A stretch of DNA of 64,000 nucleotides from assembly GCA_964017235.1 (NCBI GenBank), contig OZ024936.1, positions 93,408,537 to 93,472,536 of the forward strand, in the 5' to 3' direction. Position 1 is the stretch's first letter, and every line of letters begins with the position of its first letter. Position numbers and translations under genes: made by a program. Shown piece by piece: positions 45,857-56,339 of this stretch. Origin of the DNA: Sabellastarte sp. h YS-2021. Taxonomy: Eukaryota; Annelida; Polychaeta; Sabellida; Sabellidae. The notes under the pieces are model-generated. The model was not told the DNA's origin. It searched no databases and saw nothing but the letters and a program-made list of their open reading frames with translations.

Positions 45857-46489
45857 TTAGAAAAGTAGGCCAAGGATCCAGGAGACAGGATTTGTAGGTG
45901 AATTTTTGATTACCTTCGCAATATCATCAGGTGAGACATCATCAAATTTGACGAGTCCTGGCGGATTCACAGGAGATGGTAAGGAAAAGGATGAAGAACT
46001 GGAAAAAGACTCTCGGATTTTAGCAATCTTGTTGGTGAAAAAAGCGGCAAACTGATCAGCCAATTTTTTGTGTGAACTATTTGATGGAAGAACCTTGTCA
46101 TGGATACGGTGTAAGGTAGAATGCAAAACTTGCCATAGCTTTTTAGGGTTGTCACCGTTTTCATTTACAAGAGCTCTGTAATATGTGGCTTTGTCTTTAT
46201 TGGCAAGTGAATTACACCTGGCAATTTGTTTGCGCAGCCTTGCACGGTTGAGAGGAGTTTTCTTTTTACACCAGATGCGTTCAAACTGTCGTCGGATGGA
46301 TTTGGCATTTTTGTAGGTTTCTGATAGCCACTTTGCTGGCTCCTTGGCAAGACAGCGAGTAACCTCTGGAGCATGTTTGTCCAGTAGGTTGGAAAGATCA
46401 TTAGTGTATTGATCATACAGTTTTTTCGCAGTGTCACCCGGACAAGCAACAAAGGAACAATTGCTCAAGTTGTTACGTAGAGTGTCCAT
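45857..46489 (-). pseudogene. L2 copy D, endonuclease-RT linker
   Basis: 210 codons of the region between endonuclease and RT: YDQYTNDLSNLLDKHAP, RRQFERIWCKKKTPLNRARLRKQIARCNS, KLWQVLHSTLHR, FAAFFTNKIAKIRESF and IAKVIKNSPTN. It leads into the RT frame with a frameshift near 45,860-45,880. Confidence 0.8.
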
Positions 46490-46508
46490 GTTTATTTTAT
46501 GATATCTC

Positions 46509-46635
46509 CTGGTACTGGACTTGGCAACGGCTATGGACAGATGATTTCTTAAACTTGATTTTTGGTGTTGCGCCTTAGAGTCTGCCTAGCAGAGATTAAG
46601 CGCTATAAAAGTACAGAATAGAATAGAATAGAATA
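46509..46635 (+). mobile_element. Minimal L2 3'-end insertion inside copy D
   Basis: 127 bases nearly identical to the last part of copy A (3,508-3,629): tggtactggacttggcaacgg through agcgctataaaagtacag and the AGAAT repeat. It is in the opposite orientation to copy D and splits its endonuclease. A very short, recent, strongly 5'-truncated insertion. Confidence 0.85.
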
Positions 46636-46897
46636 GTAAGTCACTCTGTTAGCTTGTGAGTTAGGAGTTATTGAAGTTTCAACTTGGCATTTGATCATTG
46701 CATGGTCGGAGATGTAGTCACTTACAACCACATTTGAAACCAGAGAACTATCCGAATTAAGGATGAGATCTAGGGTATGGCCAGGAAGATGGGTAGCAGA
46801 ATGAACATGTTGAGTTCTTGTATTGTAATGTGGTTTATATATTCAATAAACACATTACAAAAACTTCAGAGTTGTAAAAGTGTTTCACATATATTCT

Positions 46898-47440
46898 TTC
46901 ATTTTCCGAGCTTTGATTGCATAGTTCCCACCTTGGACATTGCCCATATCATATCCAGTACATCCCTCCCTTCCAGGCATCTCGAAACTACTTGTTGGTC
47001 AAGACCATCCTCATCAGCAAGTCCATGGTGATCATGTCTACATCTTCTCCTTGTGAGAGTATGCAGAGTGATTGCTGCTAGGACTACTGCCTTCACAGTG
47101 CTAAGATTCTGTGGCATGGTTGTTAATAGGGTTCAAAATCTGCTAGCCAAAATGACAAAGGCATTTTCACCAACATGCCTAGCACCTAGCCCTGGATAGC
47201 CTGTAGTTGAATACTCTTTACTGTCTTGAAAGGTTTCTGGCAGTAAAGGGCTTGATTAGCCAGGTTCTTATTGTAAAAGCGTGCATCATCCCCCACTATA
47301 AAGTATGATAAATCTGTGTCTTGCCCAGGTAAGGGTTCAGGTGGAGGTAAGTCTATAGATCCATCTTTAAGTACATCCTTCAAATCAGTATCATTAAATA
47401 TTTGGGCGTCGGAGCAAGCCCTATTACTACCAACATCCAA
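46898..47440 (-). pseudogene. PIF/Harbinger nuclease relic, second copy
   Basis: Minus strand. The frame at 47,440-47,186 has [17 protein letters not shown], then [20 protein letters not shown] and GDDA, the DDE core around a conserved aspartate. The frame at 47,117-46,899 has STVKAVVLAAITLHTLTRRR, the usual C-terminal helix. It is broken by frame changes between the two and lacks the N-terminal third. It lies just upstream of the SMARCC-like exon. Confidence 0.75.
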
Positions 47441-47449
47441 CCATTTTTA

Positions 47450-47626
47450 AACACGCGTATTCCCTGATTACACATATTCACTGTAATATATATACGTATT
47501 CATTGTACATACATGAAAATATAACCATATAACTCTTTCAAAAAGACTCTCCGGATATTCGGTACTTAGTATATCATTCGGCTTCTTTCGGACCCTAGCT
47601 ATTATTCAGTAAAAAGTAGCGCAACA
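47450..47626 (+). promoter_or_regulatory. Presumed 5' flank / 5' UTR of the SMARCC-like exon
   Basis: About 180 bases between the Harbinger relic and the ATG, with several CG dinucleotides (attcggcttctttcggaccc) unlike the surrounding DNA. No TATA box in a convincing position. Inferred from location only. Confidence 0.3.
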
Positions 47627-47740
47627 ATGGCTGTTCAAAGAAAGAGAGATGGTGGACCAAATGCCAAATATTTTGAGTCTCTGGAGACTGTGGCCCAGTT
47701 TGAAACAGTTAAAACCTGGCTTCAAAAAACTTGTAAAAAG
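47627..47740 (+). CDS. First coding exon of a SMARCC1/2 (Moira, BAF155/BAF170) homologue
   Basis: The ATG (context caacaATGG) opens a 38-codon exon beginning [20 protein letters not shown] and ending TWLQKTCKK, followed at once by GTAGGA, a good splice donor (AAG|GTAGGA, phase 0). The pattern of a basic N-terminus, then RDGGPNxKYFES, ETV-QFE-V and WL-K--KK, is that of the N-terminus of SMARCC1/2, the scaffold subunits of SWI/SNF chromatin-remodelling complexes in the nucleus. The vertebrate proteins share the DGGP and ETV...WLGK...KK framework. The next exon, expected to encode a YIQ-like start and a QLLQFQE-type motif, is not seen in the remaining 16 kb, so either the first intron is long or this is an orphan exon copy. 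It is the only convincing non-transposon gene here. Confidence 0.72.
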
Positions 47741-47955
47741 GTAGGATGGTTTTAGTGCTGGTTCCGCCGCAATGTATTATTTTATTGCCGTTTATTATAC
47801 CGGCAAACCAACAGTTTCTTCTGCTCACAAAAGAACTGAAATCTCAACATACCGGTATCGAGTTTATATCTCCGCAAATCTCCAGTTTTAACTTGGGTCG
47901 TGCCACTGCTCTACATGCAATTAAAGCAGAGCCGAGGTAATCTAGTGCACTACAC

Positions 47956-48571
47956 TAGACCGAGTTTCTGTCCCGTCGCCAATTGCTGTTGAAAAACTGA
48001 TGGACCTGATTAATGGCGAGGGACAGAGCTCACATGTTGAATGTACATGAATTCGATCACATGACTTCTTACAGTAAAGTAGACCGAGTTTCTATCCCGT
48101 CGCCAATTGCTATTGATATACTGATGGTATGCAATGGCGAGGGACAGAGCTCATATGTACTTGTTTTCTGTGTAAATTTTGAACGGCATGTTTGTAGACA
48201 TATTACCACAAGTATAAAGTGTTATTTGCATTCTTTAAGGTATGTATATGTGCCGTTCACTAATATTTCATGCCAATCAAATTCGCATGTATATATTTGA
48301 ACCTGTTTTTATAAATAGAAACAAACTTTCGACGCTACAAAGTTATCTACAAAAGAAGTTCCTGGTTTGCAAAAGCAGTTTAGTTTAACAATATATGTAT
48401 TGCAAACTGGAAACAGCTATTTAGACACAGCAAGGATTTTCAAAAGTAACTGCAATGATTTCTCATAGTTCGAGATTTACACAAAAAACAGGTACATGGG
48501 AACTCTGTCCCTCGCCATTGTGTCCATCAGTATATCAAAAGCAATTGGCGACGGGACAGAAGCTCGGTCTA
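47956..48571. mobile_element. MITE family M1, copy 2
   Basis: Terminal inverted repeats of about 100 bases start tagaccgagtttctgtcccg (left) and end in the inverse at 48,571. The flanking direct repeat gtgcactacac lies at 47,945-47,955 and 48,572-48,582. The left repeat is itself duplicated in tandem (second start at about 48,079). Same family as 9,386-9,802. Confidence 0.85.
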
Positions 48572-48579
48572 GTGCACTA

Positions 48580-48811
48580 CACGGGTGGTAATTAAGATAA
48601 ACTGTCACTGAGATAAACGGTCTTCAAAGTTTTCAAATTTAAATAGTGTAAATATAAAAAGCGCAGAAACTAAACAACAAAATAGACTAAAACAGTGCTT
48701 TCCATGATTTTGGTTTGTGTTATATTGTTGTTTAAACCTTTTAACTGTTTTTATGTGGGTATTTCTGAGGACCGTTTATCTCCGTGACCGTTTATCTTTG
48801 TGACCACCCGT
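48580..48811. mobile_element. Small TA-flanked MITE (M4)
   Basis: Starts cacgggtggt and ends accacccgtg, with TA on both outer sides (48,578-48,579 and 48,812-48,813). Inner parts repeat gagataaacggtc in both orientations. Its left end overlaps the right target duplication of the neighbouring M1 copy. The TA target suggests a Tc1/mariner-type mobiliser. Confidence 0.75.
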
Positions 48812-49201
48812 GTAGTCCTTATTTATGTTTCCGTGTACGCATTGTTATAGTGGATGATCGTAAAGTCGATCACTTAAGGGAGACCTACATAAAGAGTGAT
48901 TGTTTTCATGTAATACAATCAAAATCAACTTTAAATATTAAGGTACATTGAAAAATATGACTTCATAAAGCAAATAAACCAACAAACCACTGCAAGACTT
49001 CTAAGATTTTTTTTCAACAAAAAGTTTAAACTTGGGTATGGAAATGCAGAAAAAAGACTGTCATTTTTAAGATTGCTCATTAAGTCGATCACCCAGTACC
49101 ACCACTTTAATTGGGCTCAACAAGATGAAAGATTTATTACAAGATTATCCATTATATCCATCAAACAAAAATTTGTACACAGATTTTGGATTAGTTGTAT
49201 T

Positions 49202-49663
49202 TTAGACGTGGTTACCTCGACTCTACTTTACTTGCGTGACACGATCCCACATAGAACTGGCGATTTGCTTAAAACACAAATATCATACAAATATGTACAC
49301 ATAACTGTTCCCACAACAATTTTGTTTCATTTTCTTCAACATTCAATCAACATGCAAACATGTTTGACAAAAAATAAATGACATTTCCTGATTTTCCAGG
49401 GTTTTTGGACCATTTCTCCAAAAATTTGAAAATGTTCTTTTATTATAAAATCTGTGTTGAATAGGATATACTTTGTACAAGTAATGTATTTGTTGTGTCC
49501 CAGGCTAAATATCAACTGGTTCTAATCATATTAAACCATTTTCAGTCATTTTTTTCAACTTTTATTCAACAGAAAAAGATTTTTTTGCAAATCTCCAGTT
49601 CTATGTGGGGTCATGCCACAGCTCTACACGCAAGTAAAGTAGAGCCGAGGTAACCACGTCTAG
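49202..49663. mobile_element. hAT-like MITE with ~65-base TIRs
   Basis: Left repeat tagacgtggttacctcgact and onward to cacatagaactggcga; the right repeat is its inverse (49,590-49,663). It is flanked by gttgtatt on both sides, an 8-base target duplication typical of hAT elements. Non-coding. Confidence 0.8.
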
Positions 49664-49764
49664 TTGTATTATAATAAACTGGATGGCTTTGTTCTGTACT
49701 GAGGCAATATTTTAGTGTTTATTTCAGAAAATATAAAAATACATCTCTCCTTGGAACACATTGC

Positions 49765-49935
49765 ACAAGTATTTTTGTAGAATGCCATATTTTTTCAAAA
49801 TATGGCCCGGGCGTTAATTATTTTCAAATGGTATCAGACCAGGCGTTAAATTGAACCGGGCGTTCTTTTGAAATACAAAAAACAGTGTTATAAATTGTAA
49901 ACAGTGTGCTTGGTACCAGGCGTTTATTTGAACCT
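49765..49935. repeat. ggcgttaattt / gaaccgggcgtt repeat block
   Basis: Several copies of a caggcgttaaattgaacc-type word occur between 49,805 and 49,935, ending in a tttacggtat word. Widespread in invertebrate DNA; nature unclear. Confidence 0.5.
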
Positions 49936-50090
49936 GGGTGTTATTTTGGAAATTTACGGTATATTCATGAAAAGGATATCTGTTTATTTGCAAATTCAAA
50001 TGAAGTTCACTATGTGCAGTAAGGCTGTCAATGCTGACTGATCGACTTAATGAGCATATCGACATTACGATCATCTACTATACTTGTCCG

Positions 50091-51230
50091 CATAAAGGAT
50101 ACCATGGATGAATTCAAGAGGTTTCGCTCCACTATGTGGGAGGTTTCGCTCCATACATTTCTGTGATCTTCAACTAAACGAAGTGGTTAAATCACGGGAC
50201 ATCCCGATACGTAAATTACTGGTTAAATGTCGGGAAATCATTTCATCTCATGAATATTAATGAGTTGATGCTACTGCCGTGGAGTCTCGATTTTAAGGTA
50301 TTTGATCTTCATTGAAGCTTCCATTTCATAAAATATTGTTAGAAAAGCCGGGAAATCCATGACCTCATATTTCGTAAAATATAGCTACAATCTTCAAACA
50401 AGGCATCCTGTGATATAAAGCACTTCCCTAGATGAAGCCCTTCCCAGTCCTCACACTTAGCACTTCCCGACATATAGCCAATATGCTATATGTACATATC
50501 GGGACGTCCCGGGACATAACCTTGCCGTCAACTAAATTGTGACGTTTTATGTAATGTACTTCATCTAGAGCAAGTGATGTAAATTCACCAGTGGATGTAA
50601 ATTCACCACTTTTTGGTTTTTGTCAATCTTACATCACAAATATGGAAAACATGTCATAATTATGTTGCATATACATAGAAAAAATACTTATCTATTGCCC
50701 TACAAGATTTCCTAGCCCGACATTTTATATTTTCACAGTATTAACTATTAAGTATATTTTTGAATAATACTTTTTTACAAATGACTTTAGAGAGTGTAAA
50801 TTATGCAATTTTTAACAAATACCAACTCAACATTTTAAACTTCTCTGGGACAATCTTTTGAAAATTTACATCTATATTAATAATAATTTTTGGCTAGAAA
50901 AGATGTAAAATAATTATTTATCTTAAATTTTTCACAGTATGGTAGGTATTATGCTTGAAAAACAGTTTTTTCAAACAATGGCGAATTTAGATCCATTTTC
51001 ATAAATAATAGATATTTTTGTATGAAATAATAACAGCTCTCTAAGTGAACCTATGTCCAAGTGAGTTAATTGTTTTTCCAGGTTTGGATAATTCAGGGAT
51101 GGGCCATATTTATTAAAACAAAAGATTGAAAAAAAAAATTGTGATTTGATGTAGCAGAACCAAAAGTGCAAAAAAACTGGCGAATTTACATCACTCACTC
51201 TACAAAGAATTTCTATTTGAAAAGAATTGC
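50091..51230. other. No gene recognised
   Basis: Small local repeats (aggtttcgctcca twice near 50,120-50,155; gtaaattcaccag/c twice near 50,580-50,610). No supported coding region. Confidence 0.5.
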
Positions 51231-51264
51231 CAGGAAACCCTTTGGAAATCCGTGATCTTATTAT

Positions 51265-51415
51265 CAAATCAGCAAACGTGGGGTCGTGGCATTCCGTGAG
51301 GGGTTCCCTAGAGCTGTTATAAAATGAAATATGCAAATTAGAAAATGTGAGGTTGTGGAATTCCGTGGGGGTTCCCTAGAACTATTATAAAATAAAACAT
51401 GCAAATTAGAGCTGC
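51265..51415. repeat. Two-unit tandem repeat of ~76 bases
   Basis: Both units carry attccgtgaggggttcccta and tgttataaaatgaaatatgc followed by aaattaga, with several substitutions between units. Confidence 0.75.
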
Positions 51416-51480
51416 CGTGGTCACATGATGTATGTGCTTGTAATTTCTGACAACATTGTAGATTGATTTTTCTTTAATTA

Positions 51481-53530
51481 TATCCCCAGACGAAAGTCGG
51501 GGATATATTGGATTCAGGTCCGTCGCGCCGCCGCCGCCGCCGTAGAAATTTCCTTGTGGACGCGATAACTCAAAAACAAATTAATATTTTTTTTTCAAAC
51601 TTGGTACACATGTTAAGGGTGCCCAAAGGAAGATCCCTATTTTAAGGTGACCTTAAACTCCCAGTAAAAAAGAACTTATGGCCACCTTAAGGTCAGAAAT
51701 TGCACTTTTGGCCACTTAGAGCCCTGTAGGTCACAAACTATGATGCTCAGCTGGCTGAAATTTTACCTGACAACACATTAATATGTTCTTAGTACATGTG
51801 CCGAAAATCACGACTTTAAGTTGAGGAGAAAATTGTCTTTGAGGCCCATAAATACCCCCACTTAGGGATTTTTTGCTATACTTTTCACATATTTTGCCCT
51901 ATAATTTGGAAGTGGTAATTCTGATGAGTCTCAAACTGTGCTAGGTATAACTTTGATATGTATTCCTTGTCTGTAGAAAATTTTAGGGCTGTAGGTTTAC
52001 CCAAAGGGGTCGACTTAAGGTCTCAAAAGTGCCCACAGAGACCCAATTTATGCACTTTTTGCCACTTTCAAGCACTGTAGCTTTAAAACTATGTCTCTCA
52101 TCTAAGTTAAATATCATCTGGGAATATATCTATGTGTTTTCTTATATGTGCCCCAACATTTAGGCCTTTAATAGACAGTTAACCTGTGTATCAGGACCAT
52201 AAACACCCACCCGAGTGACCCTTATAAGACATTTTTCACATCTTTTTCCCTGTAACTTGGAAATGGTAAGTCTGAGAAGTTTCAAACTGTATTAGATATA
52301 TATTCTGTGTGTAATCTTAGTATGTAACAGATTTTAAGTCTGAAGCTTTAATTTTGAAGGTCAAATTGAGGTCTCTAAAAGGCTCCGAAAGACCCAATAT
52401 TTGGACTTTTTGCTACTTTTAAGCCCTGTGACTGTCAAACTATGTGACTGATAGAGCTCAAATCCTATCTGGGAATATATTAGTATGTTATTTATATATG
52501 TGCCAAAAATTAAGGCTTTAAGAAGACATTTAACCTGTGTATGAGGACCATAAATCCCCACCCGAGTGACCATTTTTAGACATTTTTCACATATTTTGCC
52601 CTGTAACTTGGAAATGGTAAGTCTAAGAAGTTTCAAACTGTATTAGATGCATATTCTATGTGTAATCTTAGTATGTGACAAATTTTAAGTCTGAAGCTTT
52701 AATTTGAAGGCCACATTTAGGTCTCTAGAAGGCCCCATAAAGACCCAGTATTTGGACTTTTTGCCAATTTTAAGGCCTTTGACTGTTAAACTATGTGACT
52801 GATAGAGCTGAAATCTCATCTGGGAATACATTATTATGTTCTTTTTACATGTGCCAAAAATCAAGGCTTCAAGTAGACATTTAACCTGTGTATGAGGACC
52901 TTAAACACCCACCTGAGTGACCCTTTTAAGACATTTTTCACATATTTTGCTCTGTAACTTGGAAATGGTAAGTCTGAGAAGTTTCAAACTTTATTAGATA
53001 CATATTCTATGTGTAATCTTAGTATGTAACAAATTTTAAGTCTGAAGCTTTAATTTGAAAGCCACATCGAGATCTCTAAAAGGCCCACAGAGACCCAATA
53101 TTTGGACTTTTTGCCACCTTTAAGCCCTGTGACTGTTAAACTATGTGATTGATGGAGCTGAAATCCCATCTGGGAATGCATTATTATGTCCTTTTTACAT
53201 ATGGCGAAAATCAAGGTTTTTAGTAGACATTTAACCTGTGTATGAGGGCCATAGACACTCGCCCAAGTGCCTTTTTGGACATTTTTTCCGTATTTTGCCC
53301 TGTTATTTGGAAATGCTTAGTGTGACAAGTCTTAAACTGTATTATATATAATTTTTGTTTGTTATGTATGTCCCCCAAAAAGTTTCAGATCTGTAGTTTA
53401 ATTGCTAAGGTCTCTTTAACAATTGTAAAATGCCCACAGAAACCCAATTTATGGACATTATGCCACTTTAAAGCCCAGTAACTGTCAAACTATGTGGGTT
53501 ATAGAGCTGAAATCTTTGAATTTTTAAAAG
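51481..53530. repeat. Foldback-ended element with a 351-base tandem repeat
   Basis: The left end tatccccagacgaaagtcgg followed by ggata forms a hairpin (TATCCCC/GGGGATA, inner GAC/GTC, loop GAAA). A GC-rich CCG repeat follows at about 51,520-51,545. From about 51,700 to 53,470 there are about five tandem units of 351 bases, judged from the spacing of aacctgtgtatgaggacc at 52,181, 52,532, 52,883 and 53,233. The units are non-coding. Similar foldback repeats occur in molluscs and other aquatic invertebrates. Confidence 0.75.
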
Positions 53531-53611
53531 GAAATGCCTGTCTATTTAAATTTTGAATATTAATAATGTTATGGCTATCTTAGTCTTTTAAGAACTTATT
53601 TTTGTGTGTTA

Positions 53612-53924
53612 TACCTCTGCTTGCTGAGTTTTTAACTTTTTAAAATGAAACTGGTTAAACGCCGGTTAAACATATTCAAGTAGACAAAATGGACACTTTA
53701 AGTGAGCTTTAAGTCCCAATATTAATGAAATTATATCCGTATGTAGTAAAACTAGGGGATTTTTAACCCTCAACTAGCCCAGTTTTATTCAACTTGCCTC
53801 AGTTAATTTTGACACAGCTCCTACAGTTATGAACTCATTTCAGTTGATAATCACATACTTAAAATTCTCAATTCTTTTTGTATTTGAGTACCCCTTTTAT
53901 ATAGATTGTTTGTTTACCATTTTT
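53612..53924. repeat. Direct duplication X, left copy
   Basis: Nearly identical to 54,408-54,709. The left copy contains an 11-base extra stretch near 53,650 (ggttaaacgcc). It abuts a truncated LINE on its right. Confidence 0.85.
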
Positions 53925-54368
53925 GCTGTAGCACTCCATCTCTTTGAGAGAACATGTAAACTGTGTAAAAAAGATGTAGAAGATGAGATACATTTTGTTT
54001 GTGTTTGTCCAGCTTTAGAGCTGATTCGTATGAAATATTTCAAAATTTTAAATATAGATAAATCTGAATTATTAATAGATCAATTATCAAGGGTATTAAC
54101 TCATATGAATGTCAATATGGTTATTAATTTTATTTTTGATTTGTGGCAAGAAAGAAAAAGTAAATTATATTGTTAATTTTTATGTATTGAATTGCTGTCT
54201 TTATTTACTGTATCTTACCTCAAAATATGTTTGCTCTGTTTGTTATTAACTCTCTATTTAAAGTGACTTATAAGCCCATATAGGGCTGGGTATTACTTCA
54301 ATAGTTTTTGTATAATCCTTGTCAACATAATACATGTCACTATAATAAACTAATAAACTAAACTAAGT
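53925..54368 (+). mobile_element. 5'-truncated LINE 3' end inside a duplicated segment
   Basis: The coding end (about 53,931-54,173) reads LHLFERTCKLCKKDVEDEIH and FVCVCPALELIRMKYF, a CCHC-type C-terminal domain of many Jockey/CR1-like LINEs, then a 3' UTR and an AATAAACT repeat tail. The ATG at 53,829 lies in flanking repeat X and is not a LINE start. Confidence 0.7.
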
Positions 54369-54371
54369 CCC

Positions 54372-54750
54372 AACCCACATCCCCCACCCGGATTCCCCCC
54401 ACCCACCTCTGCTTGCTGAGTTTTTCACTTTTTAAAATGAAACTGGTGAAACATATTGAAGTAGACAAAATGGACACTTTAAGTGAGCTTTAAGTCCCAA
54501 TATTAATGAAATTATATCCTTATGTAGTAAAACTAGGGGATTTTTAACCCTCAACTAGCCCAGTTTTATTCAACTTGCCTCAGTTAATTTTGGCACAGCT
54601 CCTACAGTTATGAACTCATTTCAGTTGATAATCACATACTTAAAATTCTCAATTCTTTTTGTATTTGAGTACCCCTTTTATATAGATTGTTTGTTTACCA
54701 TTTATGCTCAGACCACATCCCCCACCCGGATTCCCCCCACCCACCTCTGG
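54372..54750. repeat. Direct duplication X right copy with Y blocks
   Basis: The block Y (cacatcccccacccggattc and cccccacccacctctg) occurs at 54,372-54,407 and again at 54,714-54,748, on either side of X (54,408-54,709). Together with the left X copy this is an X-Y-X-Y tandem duplication into which the LINE inserted. Confidence 0.8.
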
Positions 54751-55044
54751 GACCTCCAGCTATATTGAGTGACACTAAATAAACAAAGGTATTTAATGAT
54801 ATCAGATGAGAAACAAAGAACTCAATGGGGTTGCAGATCTTGTGTAATAGTGAGAGAGGGGTGGGGGTGGGAGGTGGTGGGCTTCATTACATATAACACA
54901 AAGGGGAGTCAGAACTGAGATTGTGTCACATATTTAGGTTGCATATATATGGACCACATATATAGGTATAGAGGAAATGAATAACTGAAAACAATTTGCA
55001 AATTCTAAAAATAATATAATAAAATAATAATATAAATAATTTTT

Positions 55045-55335
55045 TTTTAAATAATATTTTATTTGTGAACAAATATAGAAACAGATATGCGCTTTTGGGA
55101 TTATAAATTTTAGAATGGACATTGAATCATCAATCATTTAAATACTTTGAAGGAAGATTGAAAAGTATGATGAGTTGAGTTAAAAATAATATTTTATTTG
55201 TCAACAAATATAGAAACAGATATGCTCTTTTGGGATTATTATTTTAGAATGGACATTCAATCATCAATCATTTAAATACTTTGAAAATAGGTTTAGAGTT
55301 ATCATTGCAGGAAGATTGAAAATATAATTTGAGTT
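55045..55335. repeat. Two-unit tandem repeat of ~138 bases
   Basis: Both units contain aataatattttatttgt, caaatatagaaacagatatg, cttttgggattat and gaatggacatt...atcatcaatcatttaaatac. The second has an internal insertion of about 25 bases. Confidence 0.85.
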
Positions 55336-55629
55336 ATGTATTCGGCGTCTGGGGATACACCATCTTCCTTGGAAGATATAAACAGAGTAGATTGATGTGC
55401 TGAAGTTCATATAATAATGGGTAATTATGTTTTTAAAAATTCCCGATCAAAACCTGTGGCGTGAGTGATGACCTGTCTGGGGATATGTTGGCGCCGAGTT
55501 GGCCCAATCTAGTTTACACCCAAATTTCAATTATGTTGTGAAACATTAATGCTGAAAACGTTCATCTTTGGAACAATATCTCCCAAATAATGGAGCGAAA
55601 CCTCCTGACACCCCATGGATATCTGGTAC

Positions 55630-56140
55630 AAATGGTCGATAATATAATGTAGGAACTTCACCTATCCTTTTTTCATCACTCGTACCCATGTCCATTATTG
55701 ACCGTACCCGTGATACCCTAGATATTTTGCTATAAAACGGTGAACTCATCTGTGTCCGTGATGAGGAAGGAAAAACTTCGTTCTTCACGGATACAGACAG
55801 CTAGTACACAGGTGTCATCAATGTTAGACGTCATTAATGTTAGACAGTGATAAAAAATAGGTAGCTAAACACATTTAATGTGATGCATATACACTAGTAC
55901 ATATAAACAAGGGATTGATTATTCCATTTCTTAATAATTTAAGGAAATAACATAAAACAAGACAATATAAAAACAACTTGTCTAACATTAATGACGTCTA
56001 ATATTCATGACACCCGTGTACACTGTTTTATACCAAAAGATGTAGGGTATCACAGATACAGGCAATAACGGACACGGATACGGGTGAAGAAACCAAAGAA
56101 AAAAGGACAGGTGTAGTTCCCACTTTACCCGTTTTTGTGG
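55630..56140. repeat. Long inverted repeat (~115-base arms) with a MITE in the spacer
   Basis: The left arm (55,630-55,745) is the reverse complement of the right arm (56,024-56,140) with moderate divergence; shared words include agggtatcac and aaaaaaggacaggtg. The frame 55,546-55,788 on the minus strand and the plus-strand reading of the right arm both stay open and give similar residues. The MITE at 55,807-56,018 fills most of the spacer. Confidence 0.65.
55807..56018. mobile_element. TA-flanked MITE with ~40-base TIRs (M6)
   Basis: Starts cacaggtgtcatcaatgtta and ends in the inverse ...catgacacccgtg. TA lies on both sides (55,805-55,806 and 56,019-56,020). The TIR includes gacgtcattaatgttagaca. 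Non-coding. Confidence 0.8.
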
Positions 56141-56339
56141 ATGGAATTTCAGTATTTCACTAAGGTGTGTAGGTCATCTTGTGGAGATACAGATACTGGT
56201 ACAGAGAGGTGTATTTTCAGCCCTGATATTTGTTTACACACTTATTTTGCTTTTAAATGTTCTATTTTATAACAATTTGAAGTTGTTTTATAAAACTATA
56301 AATGCTGAATTGAGTGTAAAAAGATATGTTAGAATGGAA

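Larger units (their letters stand above)
44194..46800 (-). mobile_element. L2-type LINE copy D
   Basis: A longer copy of a related but distinct L2 subfamily. On the minus strand it starts in the endonuclease (about 46,800), runs through linker and RT, and ends with aagcgctataaaagtt and ATTGG-type repeats at about 44,194. A 127-base piece of another L2 3' end has inserted at 46,509-46,635. Its 5' part is missing where the Harbinger relic begins. Confidence 0.85.
48848..50080. mobile_element. TIR element M5, TA-flanked
   Basis: Left end tagtggatgatcgtaaagtc and right end inverse gatcatctacta, each next to TA. A second inverted pair lies inside (tgctcattaagtcgatca at 49,075-49,092 and its complement at 50,038-50,056). 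It is interrupted by the hAT-like MITE at 49,202-49,663. No transposase seen. Confidence 0.6.
47945..50090. other. Cluster of nested terminal-inverted-repeat elements
   Basis: Four non-autonomous elements are packed head to tail or nested: 47,956-48,571, 48,580-48,811, and 48,848-50,080 with 49,202-49,663 inside it. They are described individually. If the SMARCC-like exon is real, they lie in its first intron. Confidence 0.75.

Noticed and set aside
53829-53930. N-terminal extension of the LINE frame beginning at 53,829
   Set aside because: This part belongs to the flanking duplicated segment X, present again at 54,616-54,709 without the LINE.
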